Counted from the stretch's first letter, positions 1-10,973 are shown. The stretch: 64,000 bases of DNA from Chrysomallon squamiferum (GCA_012295275.1 CM022678.1:14843759-14907758); one strand, 5' to 3'. Notes: generated from the letters alone by a model not told the origin. A program made the numbers and translations.

Positions 1-301
1 AGTAAATACTAGTATTGTAACCTGTATATTTTCCTTCCTTTTTTTATTGTCTTTGGATTAATCATTGTTGGGGTTATAATTTCATAGTAATAATTGTGAT
101 AGTTATTTTTTTTGTTTTAGTGGGTTCTATAATTTCAAATATAATTATTATATTAATGTTATGTGTGTGAACATTTTAGAAATATTACTTTCTTACACAC
201 ACAAACACACACACACATATGTGTGTATATATATATATATATATTTAAAACATTAGCAAAAAATCTTTCCACGACAATTAAGAAGGTAATATTCTAAAAT
301 G

Positions 302-350
<49 letters not shown>

Positions 351-662
351 ATGTGTATGTGAACATTTTACAACTATTACTTTCTTAATTGTATTGGAAA
401 GATTTTTGCTAATGTTTTAAATAACAGATTAGAGCTGAATCAAATGATATATTATTTCAAAATCAAGAAAGATTTAAGAAAGGTTATTAACATAATGAAC
501 ATGTTTCCACATTATATTGATTTTAGAACATAAACTTTATGCTTTGTACATAGACAAGATATATATATATAATAATTGAAATCTGAATTAAGTATTTATC
601 AGTTTATAGCAGTAATAATAGACCATCATGGAATACACATTTGTTTGGCTTTCATAACAAGA
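1..662 (+). repeat. Dispersed duplication, copy 1 (pair at 6927-7497)
   Basis: The first ~660 bases recur almost unchanged, in the same orientation, from 6927. Both start with the same 'agtaaatactagtattgtaa' text and run to about 'tttggctttcataa'. The copies differ mainly in AC/GT and AT microsatellite length and in the state of an internal foldback element (245-420 here, 7191-7251 there). No coding exon is visible in either copy. Confidence 0.9.
245..420. repeat. Foldback (inverted-repeat) element with AC-repeat centre
   Basis: The left arm starts ttaaaacattagcaaaaaat and the right arm ends with its near-exact reverse complement at 420. The arms are about 60 nt with a few mismatches. The centre is an (AC)n run at about 305-348. 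The shape is that of a MITE or foldback element, but I see no clear target-site duplication. Confidence 0.75.
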
Positions 663-1239
663 ATTATTTCTAAGAGAAAAATTTGGCTGCTGGAATGTAT
701 AAAACTAACACAAAATGGTTTGGAAACAAAATTATCACGATTATAATAATAAATCTCCAAATTCTAACTCTGCTTTCCTTGGGTTTTTTATTTTATATAT
801 TGAATTGCTGCTACTAATAATGGAGTTTTCATTTGTTTCAGTTTAATTTTTATGCTTATATAAAAAGTTTGTTTTCATCACTGTGAGGTTATATTATTAA
901 AATATTTAATCAATAACAATTGATAAACCACTTGTATTAGTGAGATCAAAGATTTTTGTTACTTATGTTGGTAAATGTTTTTTAAAAGAAATGCATATAT
1001 TTTCATCCGAATATTGTTACACACACATACACACACACAGACAGACACAAACAGAATTTCAGATAGCCTCAAATATATAGGTTTTTCTTATATCTGATAT
1101 GAGAAAAAAAAATATATAAAATATAACAGAAACAAAAATTGTATTCACTGATTACTGTAAATTGTCGTTAATTTTTCTTATATACAATTATTTAGAGAAT
1201 GGTTTGTATAAAATCTTTGAACAATTTTGTTATTTTCAG

Positions 1240-1363
1240 AGTTGTCATCGACCTCAGAGACATTCAAGGCATGGATGTTGATCCTGTCGATGACAGAGAT
1301 ATTGAACCCATGGATGTTGATCCCGTCGATGACAGAGATATTGAACCGATGCAGATTGATTAA
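1240..1363 (+). CDS. Candidate terminal exon coding an acidic 13-residue repeat
   Basis: A pyrimidine-rich acceptor ending ttattttcag precedes a 124-nt open stretch ending in TAA at 1361-1363. In the frame with one leading base it codes VVIDLRDIQG, then two copies of MDVDPVDDRDIEP, then MQID. The unit is 39 bp (13 codons); a further degenerate unit follows the stop. An AATAAA lies at 1410-1415, 47 bases after the stop, so this reads as the last exon and short 3' UTR of a + strand gene whose other exons lie outside the window. The repeat is strongly acidic. I do not recognise the protein. The frame-keeping repeat and the splice and polyA signals argue for coding, but there is no homology evidence. 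Confidence 0.45.
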
Positions 1364-1409
1364 TTCGATGACAGAGATATTCAACCCATGGATACATAAT
1401 AAGGTTGTA

Positions 1410-1415
1410 AATAAA
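1410..1415 (+). promoter_or_regulatory. Polyadenylation signal AATAAA
   Basis: This canonical hexamer lies 47 bases downstream of the stop of the acidic-repeat exon, a normal spacing for a short 3' UTR. In such AT-rich DNA the hexamer is common by chance, so it counts only with the exon. Confidence 0.35.
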
Positions 1416-1540
1416 ACGTGTTGACAGACTACTTTCATTTCACAAATAGTCTCGTCGTTTATATTAGAGATAGCTATTCTAGCAACTAGAATAAATGAAA
1501 TAATTATAAGTAACCAAATATTTTCTTTCTTCTTGAATAG

Positions 1541-1693
1541 GTCAATTTCTTTGGTTCTCCGGATAGGTCATATCCAGAGTGGACACAGGATTCCACGGGA
1601 TACACCATCTTCCCGTGTGTGAGTGATGGAAGAAGTGCATCTTGGCGGCTGACACGAACCAGATCAAACCATGATTTGTCCAAAAAAAACTGA
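1541..1693 (+). CDS. Candidate second terminal exon, unknown protein
   Basis: A strong acceptor-like tract (ttttctttcttcttgaatag) precedes 50 open codons ending in TGA at 1691-1693. The peptide starts VNFFGSPDRSYPEWTQD and contains GYTIFPCVSDG and SWRLTRTR, a composition less biased than the surrounding DNA. The opposite strand is also open here for about 60 codons, so strand is not certain. It lies about 180 bp after the acidic-repeat exon and could be an alternative last exon of the same gene. I do not recognise the product. Confidence 0.3.
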   Translation, partial: VNFFGSPDRSYPEWTQDSTGYTIFPCVSDGRSASWRLTRTRSNHDLSKKN

Positions 1694-1849
1694 TGAACAC
1701 AAAATTGATAAAACTATTAAAACATGAAGACATTTACTAACCATAATAAACATGTAAAATAGGCACATATCAAAAGTGTTAATAACTTATATTCATAACA
1801 GAATTGTTGTTTGTTCGGCTATGCAGTATCCCCTAGAGTACCACACCCA

Positions 1850-2085
<236 letters not shown>

Positions 2086-2199
2086 TAAACCAATAAATAA
2101 TAAAAATAAAATAGAAAATGAAAAGATAGACTTACTTTAAAGGAATACCTTTGATTACTCATTATAATAACATTTTTCTTTCAACAATTCTGTGCTTTA

Positions 2200-2525
2200 A
2201 ATTAAAATGGAATTGTTCGTTTTTATTATAATAAATATTTTTTACCTTTATTTATTTATTTTCAAACTTTGTATATTTTTTGTTGCCTTACCATTTCTAC
2301 AACAGCAACTACTGCGATTACTAGTACTGTTTCTATTACTGTTTCCTATTGCTACTACTACTACCTACTATTTCCTAAATTACTACTACCATCACTTGAA
2401 CTATACTCTACTACCATTTCGATTGCTAAGTCCGCTATGACTACTACTAAAAAATGACACTGACCAATATAAGGGAGACAATAAGTGGTAATAAGATATA
2501 ACATGATATAACAATATTTAACTAG
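2200..2525 (+). repeat. Intron-type repeat module (copies at 5850-6130, 36900-37150, 37340-37620)
   Basis: The module contains 'tttcaaactttgtatatttt', a run of three-base ACT/TAC-like codons, and 'ccaatataagggagacaata'. It recurs at least four times, always near the small transmembrane or start exons described elsewhere. I read it as intronic sequence carried along during duplication of those exons. Confidence 0.7.
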
Positions 2526-2932
2526 TTTGCCTTTTTAGATGATTTTATTATCTATTAAATATTAGTTTCCTTTCATTGGGCAGATGGATTTTTCTAAGTA
2601 CTTGTGACCTTAATAATATAAAGAACAGTAATATATGAAGCTTTATACTTGAGGTAATCGTATTAACGTAATATAGTAAATAAAATGGAATTAATCGTTT
2701 TTATTATATTATAATTTTTAACATTTGTTTATTTATTTTATTTTCAAACTTTATATATTTTTTCCCGAAGAAAGTAAGTTTACATTTTAAAAACATAGTA
2801 TCAGATATATTAAGAGAAAATGACATAAAAATATATAAATCAAAATAAATTCGAATTAATACATTTATTTATTTATTTTTGAAACTTTACATATTTTTTT
2901 ATTCTTACTATTTCTACAATAACAATGATTAC

Positions 2933-2935
<3 letters not shown>

Positions 2936-2982
<47 letters not shown>
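2936..2982 (+). repeat. (AGT)n microsatellite
   Basis: A pure trinucleotide run of about 16 units in an otherwise ordinary AT-rich stretch. Between 2525 and 3890 I see only repeat modules and no supported exon. Confidence 0.95.
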
Positions 2983-3895
2983 TAGTAGTTGTATTTACTT
3001 CGATGTTAATGGTTATAATAGCAAATAACTAATAAAGAAAATAGAAAATGACAAGATAGACTTACTTTAAATGAATAACTTTTACTACTCATGACATAAA
3101 CATTTTTCTTTGTCCTTTAATTTAAAATCGAATAATTTGTATTTATTATATTATAATTTTTAAACTTTGCTTATTTACTTTTCAAACTTTATATATTTTT
3201 TTATTTACATCGTGACAGAAAATATGTATAAAAATTTAAATAAATTTTAATTAACATATTTGTTTATTTATTTTTGAAACTAGATTTTTCTAAGTACTAG
3301 CGAGCATAATAATATAAAGAACAGTAAAATATGAAATTTGTAGTTGTTGTAATGGCGATAATATCAGTAATATGCAGCAGAAGTAGTTGTAAAGAACATG
3401 TTTATATAATTTTCATAAAGTAATCAAGAGATAAAAGTACTAAGGTGAACTCAAAATGAAAATAGAAGTTAATATGTCATCGAAAACCTAATTATATATA
3501 ATAGAAATAATAATCAAATACTCAGTGCATACGTGGATTAACCATTAAGTGAAATAAACAGATTGCTTAGGTACCAAGAGAGTAGGGAATGATGTGTTCC
3601 CCCACCCTACCCTAGCTATATGGTATTAATTCTTTCGCTGTGACATTATTAATTGATTAATTATTTCATTTCATTATTATTATTTTTATATCTATAATGT
3701 TTTTCCATGATTTTAATAATAATAACTAATTCCTAAAAAGAAAATAGAATATAAAATTAAAAGATTGACTTACCTTAAATGAATCACTTTTCTTTTAACT
3801 AAGAAAACATTTATTTTCTAACTATCAGGTATAAACATTTTCTTTCAAATATTTTGTTTCAAATTAAAATAGAATTATTCCATCTTTTATTGTAG

Positions 3896-3982
3896 AAAGA
3901 ACTCCTCACGAGCTTTTTAAACTGACAAACATGCTGGCTTTTGCAGTTTCCATTTTTGGAATTTCTACACTTCGTGAAGAAA
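3896..3982 (+). CDS. Transmembrane exon, copy 1 (87 nt, phase 1-1)
   Basis: The acceptor ttattgtag and the donor gtaaat bound an 87-nt stretch. Read with two leading bases it codes RTPHELFKLTNMLAF, then AVSIFGISTLREE, and ends one base into the next codon. Length, phase and the AVS-FGI-TL motif match seven other copies in the window. The hydrophobic core fits one membrane span of a type II protein. This is the most diverged intact copy: its N-terminal half has lost much of its hydrophobicity (KLTN). No start exon is adjacent, so this may be an orphan. Confidence 0.55.
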
Positions 3983-4483
3983 GTAAATTTATATTTTGAA
4001 AAATGCTAACAGATACATTCAGGAAAAATTGTATCTGGACGGAAAATATATATAAGTAAAATAAATTCTAATTAGTACCTTTGTTTATTTATTCATTTTT
4101 GAAATTTTATAGATCTTTTATTGGCTTACTATTTCTAGAACTACTACTATGTCTATTACTTCTTCCTACTCCTATTGCTGCAATCTCTTCAGCTTAGCTA
4201 TTCTTTCTACTGTTAAGTCGACTCTGACCACTACTAGAAAATCACACTAATGTAGGGAGAAAATAAGTAGAAGCTGCTCTTATAGGATATAACACTATTT
4301 AACTAGTTGGCCTTTTTATATAATTAAATAAGAAAAATAAATAAATGAAATTAAATGAATTTCTTTTTCTTACTCTCAGAAAATTTATTTTATAAATATC
4401 AGGTTTGAAACTCATGATACGAACATTTTTCTTTCAAAGATTTGTGTTTTAATTAAAATGGAATTATTCGTTTTCTATTGTAG

Positions 4484-4570
4484 AAGGCTGCTCTAGTGAG
4501 CCTTTCATTCTGATAATGATGCTTGTTGTTGCAGTTTCTATTTTTGGAATTCTTACAGTTCACGAAGAAA
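4484..4570 (+). CDS. Transmembrane exon, copy 2 (87 nt, phase 1-1)
   Basis: It is bounded by ctattgtag and gtaagt. It codes GCSSEPFILIMMLVVAVS, then IFGILTVHEE, an uninterrupted hydrophobic stretch of about 20 residues with acidic and polar ends. The 87-nt length and phase match the other copies. It lies 588 bp after copy 1 and 476 bp before the basic stalk exon at 5047, in the same orientation and in compatible phase. Spliced together, copy 2 and the stalk exon stay open. Between 3982 and 4484 I see only the shared intron-type repeat. Confidence 0.6.
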
Positions 4571-5046
4571 GTAAGTTTACATTTTGAAAACAATCACAGG
4601 TATATTAAGGGGAAAATTATATCTAGACGGAAAATATATATAAATAAAAATAAATTCTAATAGTACCTTTGTTTATTTATTTATTATTGAAACTTAATAC
4701 ATTTTGTTTATTGGCTTATTATTTTTAGAACAACAAAATCTACTACTACTGTATCTACTACTTCAATCTGTTCAATTAAGTTACTTCGTCTTAGCTACTC
4801 TTTCTACTGTTAAGTCCACTATGACCACTACTAGAAAATGACACTGCCCAATATATGGGAGGACAGAAGTAGTAGCAGCTCTTATAGGATATAACAATAA
4901 TTAACTGGAAGGCCTTTATAGATGATTTGATTGTCTGAGCCACTGAACACTATATTCCTAAGAAACTAAGAAACAAAGTAGCTAAGAAAAATTAATACGT
5001 TTGGGTCGGAATATCGAATTATTACCAACTTTTTCTTCTGTTTCAG

Positions 5047-5106
5047 CTTGTCAAAAACATGAAGTTCACATTACAGTCTTAGAGAGAAAATGGAGGAGAA
5101 CTACCA
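5047..5106 (+). CDS. Basic stalk exon with dibasic sites (60 nt, phase 1-1)
   Basis: The acceptor ctgtttcag and the donor gtaag bound 60 nt. Joined to the last base of the transmembrane exon it reads TCQKHEVHITVLERKWRRTT without a stop. The ERKWRR segment resembles a furin-type cleavage site, which would fit a shed type II ligand; this is inference. Related sequences at about 35490, 35670 and (minus strand) 58745 keep the VLxRK-RR pattern but carry stops. Like the transmembrane exon it is a multiple of three and phase 1-1, so it can be skipped or repeated without a frameshift. Confidence 0.5.
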
Positions 5107-5168
5107 GTAAGAAAAATCCAGAAAAAAAAAAAAAAAAAAAAAATTGGGAATTGTTTATTTGTATTTAG

Positions 5169-5267
5169 GGAAAAATACCTCATTATTTACTAGGTGGATC
5201 AGAATTATTGACCATATCAACTAGAAAACTGGAACAAGACATTTCAGAATACATTACAGTGATCTGA
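5169..5267 (+). CDS. C-terminal TNF-like domain fragment (terminal exon)
   Basis: After an acceptor-like ttatttgtatttag there are 32 open codons and TGA at 5265-5267. The peptide reads GKIPHYLLGGSELLTIST, then RKLEQDISEYITVI. The YLLGG-x-x-LL-x-I pattern and the hydrophobic last residues resemble the end of a TNF homology domain (YLGGVF-L..GD..., ending near ...FG-F-L). The ending ISEYITVI closely matches SSEYIIVI of the larger domain ending at 10973. It follows the stalk exon by only 63 bp, so most of the domain is missing between them. It is probably a remnant of an internally deleted copy. Confidence 0.4.
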   Translation, partial: GKIPHYLLGGSELLTISTRKLEQDISEYITVI

Positions 5268-5540
5268 AGAAACAAATTTGAAAATTTCATATGTTATAAT
5301 ATCGTGCTAGTATTCTACATAGTTTTTCTCTAATCACGTGTAGTAACTAACAAATAGAAATTAATGCATATCTTGTCAAGTAATGTGTGATTTGAATGAG
5401 TCCCAATATGGAATTATCACCAAGTTCTTCTTCAGTTTCTGTTTCGCTAGAATGGATAAATTTCTAGAATGGAAACATTTTTTCGAACAGATCTGTTTAT
5501 AATATTATTTAAGTTTTAAAACTATATTCTCTGGCAGCAG

Positions 5541-5635
5541 ATGAACGATTTCACAAAAGGATGTCATTATTTTCAAAGTGATTGAGCTTCAGTGTAAACT
5601 TCACTGGATGTAAACAGGACACTGAAAACTACAAG
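5541..5635 (+). pseudogene. Decayed cysteine-containing exon, copy 1
   Basis: The acceptor ctggcagcag is followed by MNDFTKGCHYFQSD and an in-frame TGA. Later in the same frame there is another stop and then NRTLKTT before the donor gtatga. Minus-strand relatives starting at 58398 and 52982 read MKDFRKGCHHFQSEKS and also carry stops, but at different positions. That suggests independent decay of a once-open exon with a conserved cysteine and an N-R-T glycosylation site. A 3' piece of the same exon is repeated at 6216-6244, fused to a fragment of the module at 4196-4272. Confidence 0.45.
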
Positions 5636-5708
5636 GTATGATGTTTCTTTACTATTGATCTGCACACCATAATGACCCTGCTAACAGCGTCAAAGAAATG
5701 AAAATAAA

Positions 5709-5747
<39 letters not shown>

Positions 5748-5849
5748 TATATAATGCTGTCTTGAAAAGAAAAAGAATTTCCATTAAAGAATAGGAAATT
5801 AAAGAAAGAAGAATATCCGGTAGTATCGTGATAACTACTATAACTATTA

Positions 5850-6420
5850 TAATAGATAATTTTTACCTTTATTTATTTATTTTCAAACTTTGTATATTTT
5901 TTGTTGCCTTACCATTTCTACAACAGCAACAACTGCTATTACTAGTACTGTTTCTATTACTGCTTCCTATTGCTACTACTACTACTATTTCCTACATTAC
6001 TACTACCACCACTTGAACTATACTTTACCACCATTTCGATTGCTAAGTCCGCTATGACTACTACTAAAAAATGACACTGACCAATATAAGGGAGACAATA
6101 AGTGGTAATAAGATATAACATGATATAACAATATTCAGCTTAGCTATTCTTTCTACTGTTAAGTCGACTCTGACCACTACTAGAAAATCACACTAATGTA
6201 GGGAGAAAATAAGTAGATGTAAACAGGACATTGAAAACTACAAGGTATGATGTTTCTTTACTATTGATCTGCACACCATAATGACCCTGCTAACAGCGTC
6301 AAAAAATGAAAATAAAATACAAATAATATATATATATATATATAATGCTGTCTTGCAAAGAAAAAGAATTTCCATTAAAGAATAGGAAATTAAAGAAAGA
6401 AGAATATCCGGTAGTATCGT
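5850..6420 (+). repeat. Chimeric tandem duplication of local modules
   Basis: This stretch joins a copy of 2240-2520, a piece of 4196-4272, and a second copy of about 5615-5825 (with the same 'gaatatccggtagtatcgtgat' ending). The order shows repeated template switching or unequal exchange. No intact exon is present. Confidence 0.7.
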
Positions 6421-6753
6421 GATAACTACAATTGCTCCAGTGTTTCGCCCTACAGGCCGGTAGATTCTGAATACTGAGAATGTTTGTAGCTGTATATATC
6501 TGTAAGAATTATATTTTAATAAAACATTAGAATATATATTTTTCGTTTTTAATAACCTATCATATATTTGAAGTTACTATAACGATCTCTTAGTATAAGA
6601 AATACTACTTTCGGAAGCAATTGACAAATTGTCAAAAATTGAAACATTTACCAGTGTTTTCCACTAACGTTCCTGATTTTCCGAGTTTAAAGAGCAGCGG
6701 ATTTGCCGTTTTTGTCCTTAATGAATTAAATTATTTAATTTTTTTTATTTCAG

Positions 6754-6781
6754 ACTATGATCATGTCAATCTCACTTACAG
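6754..6781 (+). pseudogene. Decayed start-exon copy
   Basis: The acceptor ttatttcag and the donor gtatac flank 28 nt containing ATG ATC ATG TCA. The position and flanks match the 37-nt start exons at 32714, 36657 and 51730, but it is shorter and the conserved QF-I-QYA segment is lost. The following AAT/AATA-rich intron beginning is also shared. Confidence 0.35.
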
Positions 6782-6880
6782 GTATACCTTTCCATAGGTT
6801 TCAGTATTGATAATAACAAACAGTGAAACTGTTCAATTAAAATAATAATCAATAATTAATACTAATACTAATACTACTAT

Positions 6881-6924
<44 letters not shown>

Positions 6925-6926
6925 AT

Positions 6927-7497
6927 AGTAAATACTAGTATTGTAACCTGTATATTTTCCGTCCTTTTTTATTGTCTTTGGATTAATCATTGTTGGGGTT
7001 ATAATTTCATAGTAATAATAGTTATAGTTATTTTTTTTTGTTTTAGTGGGTTCTATAATTTCAAATATGATTATTATATTAATGATTTAAATATATATAT
7101 GTGTGTGTGTGTTCGTGTGTGTGTGTGTGTGTGTGAAAATTTTAGAAATATTACTTTCTTACACACACACACACACACATATATATATATTTAAAACATT
7201 AGCAAAAAATCTTTCCACGACAATTAAGAAAGATTTTTGCTAATGTTTTAAATAACAGATTAGAGCTGAATCAAATGATATATTATTTCAAAATCAAGAA
7301 AGATTTAAGAAAGGTTATTAACATAATGAACATGTTTTCACATTATATTGATTTTAGAACATAAACTTTATGCTTTGTACATAGACAAGATATATATATA
7401 TAATAATTGAAATCTGAATTAAGTATTTATCAGTTTATAGCAGTAATAATAGACCATCATGGAATACACATTTGTTTGGCTTTCATAATAAGAATTA
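6927..7497 (+). repeat. Dispersed duplication, copy 2 (pair at 1-662)
   Basis: Same orientation as 1-662. It ends by joining a copy of 3250-3325 (aacacatttgtttatttattttt..., 'ctagcgagcataataatata') and then the TTA module, so its right flank is a mosaic. Confidence 0.9.
7191..7251. repeat. 61-nt hairpin, condensed form of the foldback at 245-420
   Basis: The arms ttaaaacattagcaaaaaat... and ...atttttgctaatgttttaa are about 25 nt and almost perfectly complementary, with a 12-nt loop. The longer copy at 245-420 has the same outer arms plus about 115 nt of inner sequence. This copy therefore looks like a clean internal deletion, or the longer one like an expansion. Confidence 0.8.
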
Positions 7498-7604
7498 ACA
7501 CATTTGTTTATTTATTTTTGAAACTAGATTTTTCTAAGTACTAGCGAGCATAATAATATAAAGAACAGTAAAATATGTGGATTAACCATTAAGTGAAATA
7601 AACA

Positions 7605-7676
7605 GAATATTTAGAGCCCTGGGCATGTCAGTGTTATTTTATTTTATTTTTTATTTATTTATTTATTAATTTATTA

Positions 7677-7734
<58 letters not shown>

Positions 7735-7759
7735 GTAATATTATTATTATTATTACTAC

Positions 7760-7802
<43 letters not shown>

Positions 7803-7805
7803 TAT
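7605..7805 (+). repeat. TTA microsatellite module (pair of 1850-2085)
   Basis: It has the leader 'ccctgggcatgtcagtgtta' followed by a (TTA)n tract with a short ACT interruption. There is no coding content. Confidence 0.9.
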
Positions 7806-9005
7806 CCTTATAATACAAATTATAATTTATCTTGGATTACAATTTGGTTAATAAAAAATATTTCACAACAAACCTTTTGAAAAAAACATTAAATCCTTCC
7901 GAAATAAAGTTATTGCGACAAATAGAATGTAAAGGGTGGCCTGACTAAGCCATTTGTAACCATTTTGAATATATCCACATTATAAGGCTTTCCTCTGGTG
8001 TCTCTAGTTGACTTCAGGACTTTATTTCCCTGAAAAGTAATTTAAAGAACATTTTGTGATCATTATCAGAAATGCCAAGAATAAATTTAATTGTTGCTTG
8101 AGTAAATTTCATCAATTGTAAAAATTAATTAAAGATCAGATGTGAAAAAAACAGAAATGATGTTTAGATATTGTAAATTCAGATTTTAAAATGAAGTTAT
8201 AGAATTTCTCCAAATTAACGATGTGATAAATGTATTCGAATTTCTATCCGTACTTTTTAATCAATAAATATAACTTGGGCCTCAAAAATTAGCACCATTT
8301 ATAATTTCGTAACAGAGGAAATGGCCATAAAATAATTTTAATTTGAATTTATAATATTAATCTGTATATGTATGTATGTATGTATGTATGTATAAATCAA
8401 GGGTTAACATATATATATATGTTAACCCTTGACTTCTAAAATTAAATTACTCAAGGTCTGCTTTATAAAGATTGTTTCATCTTTCTGGTAATAGAAAATA
8501 ACATAGTAAGTAATTAAAAAAAAAAAAAAAAAAAAATAATAAATAATCCTGATTGGATTAGACAGTGCCCAAGATAGATGAGAACAGGTGTTTTTTCATT
8601 ATAATTTTTTTTATATTTCTAGTTTACTTTATATTATAGGTTACTTTATCATGTAGCATGGACCAACAAGAACGATAACTCGTAATGGCATAAATTACGT
8701 CACAGGTAAAAAACATTAAGAAATAAAAATCGATTAAAATCAACCCAAGAAAGGTTCACATTTCCTTATTGTTATGTTTATTTTATTATATTATTTTTAT
8801 TTTTATAATTCTCGACAATTTTCACATTTTATTGCTTTAACATTGTTTATAACAATAATAATAAAACATTTCGAAAGCTAATTTTATAATGATTTCGAAT
8901 TATATAACAGATGAATTTAGCAGAATCTGAATATGGAATTTCAGGAAAATGGTTAAATATATAATTAAGTATGAGAAATAAAAGTGTAAACATTATATTG
9001 AATTA

Positions 9006-9096
<91 letters not shown>

Positions 9097-9230
9097 TATC
9101 CTTATAATAAAAATAAACCATCTTGGATTACACATCATTGATGTTGAAGTAGTATTAGTAGTACCAGCTAAATGAACAAAATTATCATGTTTCCGCAGGT
9201 GTCAAATCACTTACAAACTTCAACCAATCA
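7806..9230. other. Gene-free AT-rich stretch with small repeats
   Basis: I see no exon here. The segment at about 7970-8080 (around 'caggactttatttccctgaaaagtaa') recurs at 24340-24430. A short perfect inverted repeat 'gggttaacatatat...atatatgttaaccc' sits at about 8401-8428. A (TTA)n/(TTTA)n tract runs at 9001-9105. Confidence 0.6.
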
Positions 9231-9231
9231 A

Positions 9232-9560
9232 AGCGCGCTATTTTCGTAAACCGATAATGTTTTATTATCGGCCGCCGTATTGTCCCACCCACAAGCGCTG
9301 TTTAGTTCAGTTGTTCAGCAAGCGTTAACACCTCCTTTGTTAGAAGGCATTCATTGTTCATACGCATGTGTTTAGGGGCGGGGGCAAATCGGACGTACGG
9401 TACGAAAGTGGACAGCATTGGAATGGAATGGAAAAAAAATGAACGTGCTAATCAGAGCAAGCTGTTGTGAAGCACGTCTGCGACGGGCACGCTTTCTGAC
9501 AGGTCAGCGGGCGTGTCCGTCGCATATGGACAGCATTTGATATTTATCCCGTTTATACCT
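9232..9560. promoter_or_regulatory. CpG-rich patch with nested inverted repeats
   Basis: This patch stands out from its AT-rich surroundings by its density of CG dinucleotides and GC-rich words. It contains ccgataat-gtttt-attatcgg at 9251-9271. It also contains a larger stem, tgcgacgggcacgc (9479-9492) against gcgtgtccgtcgca (9511-9524), whose loop holds a second palindrome ctgac-ag-gtcag. The word tggacagcatt occurs on both sides (about 9410 and 9527). A promoter or CpG island is possible, as is a structured insertion. No first exon is obvious within it. Confidence 0.35.
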
Positions 9561-10196
9561 CTCATGGTTGGAACTGGTTGCACTGGTTGGAACATTGCTT
9601 ACGGCTGTTAGGGACTCTCGCTATCATTATATCTTCTTTATATATATGTAAATGGCGAGATTCCGATCTGAAGATTTTCTACATGCACAAAAGCAAGACA
9701 ACAATATCAATTTATTTTTTTAGGGGAATTTCTTATGAAGACCAGACTATTATATCTTATTGTATTTTATAAAATTATAAATTGTTAATTTGCTGATGAA
9801 TATTTAGAAATAGTTATTTTTCTTGCTCTATGCTGTATAAATATGATCTGCTAGTTTCTGCTATGTAGATCACGGTTATGACGTCATTTAAAATGTTTCG
9901 ACAGTAATGAGAAAAACTATCAAGTACTCTTATGCATTAGTCTTGAAATGAGACGTCAGAAATAATAAATATAAATGAATAAAACATGTATGCAAAACGA
10001 GAAAAAAGCAACAACAACCTAACAACATTTGTCAATGGGCATAAAATTTAAGTAGCACCGGAATTTTTGACGCCACTTTCTCCTCTCACTACGTGATAAT
10101 TACAGAATGTCCTGTGCAACGGAAGTAAATGAGCTCATTAATAATATTAATTTGTATTTATTTATTTATTATTATAATTTTCTGTTTATCTGTCAG

Positions 10197-10288
10197 GTAA
10201 TGAAATGCCGTTCAGGATCACACTGGACTGTTGATCATTCTTGTAATATGACTGAAGACAAGAAACGGGCAACTGGTTCAAAGAAGGT
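10197..10288 (+). CDS. Ectodomain exon of TNF-like protein, copy 1
   Basis: The acceptor tctgtcag is followed by an open frame reading VMKCRSGSHWTVDHSCN, then MTEDKKRATGSKK. It contains two cysteines and an N-M-T glycosylation site. Two donors overlap: aag|gtgtat at 10286 and ggt|gtatga at 10288. Only the second leaves two bases, which join in frame to the domain exon at 10694. The duplicate at 30271-30360 keeps the codons but has lost the acceptor AG. The upstream transmembrane exon for this copy is not visible in the 3 kb before it. Confidence 0.5.
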
Positions 10289-10693
10289 GTATGATTTACT
10301 GAATAGAAGCTGTGCATACAGTCAGCTAAACATTACAATTTTTATATCTCTGGAGTCACGTATTAAGATGCACATGCTGCTTTCAGATCATTTGCTGCTT
10401 ATTTGTGCAAAATAAATAAATTAAATAAAAAAATGGTCAGTCTTTCATAAATATATTTTGCGCATATTACAAAAAGAAATTATATATATAAGAACCTTAA
10501 TCACGATCTTTTACAAATATTTGTTATTTATCTATGTGTGTTTGACATGTTTTATTGTTGCTAAAACTGTTTGATACTTAAAATTCGGGTTGAACTACAG
10601 AATCATTTCAGTTTATTTCTGCTGCTATTTGACTATCATTGTTTATTATTTAATTTGCACGTGTATGTCAGGTATCTGTGTATACCATTTCAG

Positions 10694-10973
10694 CGTGAAC
10701 AAACAGCTTGAAAAGGGGACTATCCTTTCTGAAAACTATTATATGAAATTAGATTTGGCTAGCTCATGTATTTATCTGGTATACCTTTTCCCGCATGTTA
10801 AACCACAATCATCTAAAATATTTTTTACAAATTTATTCCAAGGAGAATCAATAAAAAATATAGCGGTGAAGAAATCTTGTTTTGGCTTTTGTAAATTTCT
10901 TCCCCCAAAAGGGGATACCGTGCTATTCACCACAGATCATAAAGATAGTTCAGAATATATTATAGTGATTTGA
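10694..10973 (+). CDS. C-terminal TNF-homology-like domain, terminal exon
   Basis: The acceptor accatttcag opens a 93-codon stretch ending in TGA at 10971-10973, followed at once by AATAAA. Readable segments are KGTILSENYYMKL, SSCIYLVYLF, KKSCFGFCKFLPPKGDTVLF and SSEYIIVI at the C-terminus. The order (G-x-L-x-EN, then C/G-IYLVY-x-F, paired cysteines, L-x-x-GD-x-V, hydrophobic end) parallels TNF homology domains (GLYFVYSQV-F, C...C, F-L..GD.., FG-F-L). The domain would be about 90-120 residues, shorter than the usual ~150, so it may be diverged or lack N-terminal strands. TNF-like assignment is pattern-based; a C1q/TNF-type jelly roll is the alternative. The duplicate at 31157-32340 is broken in three. 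Confidence 0.5.
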
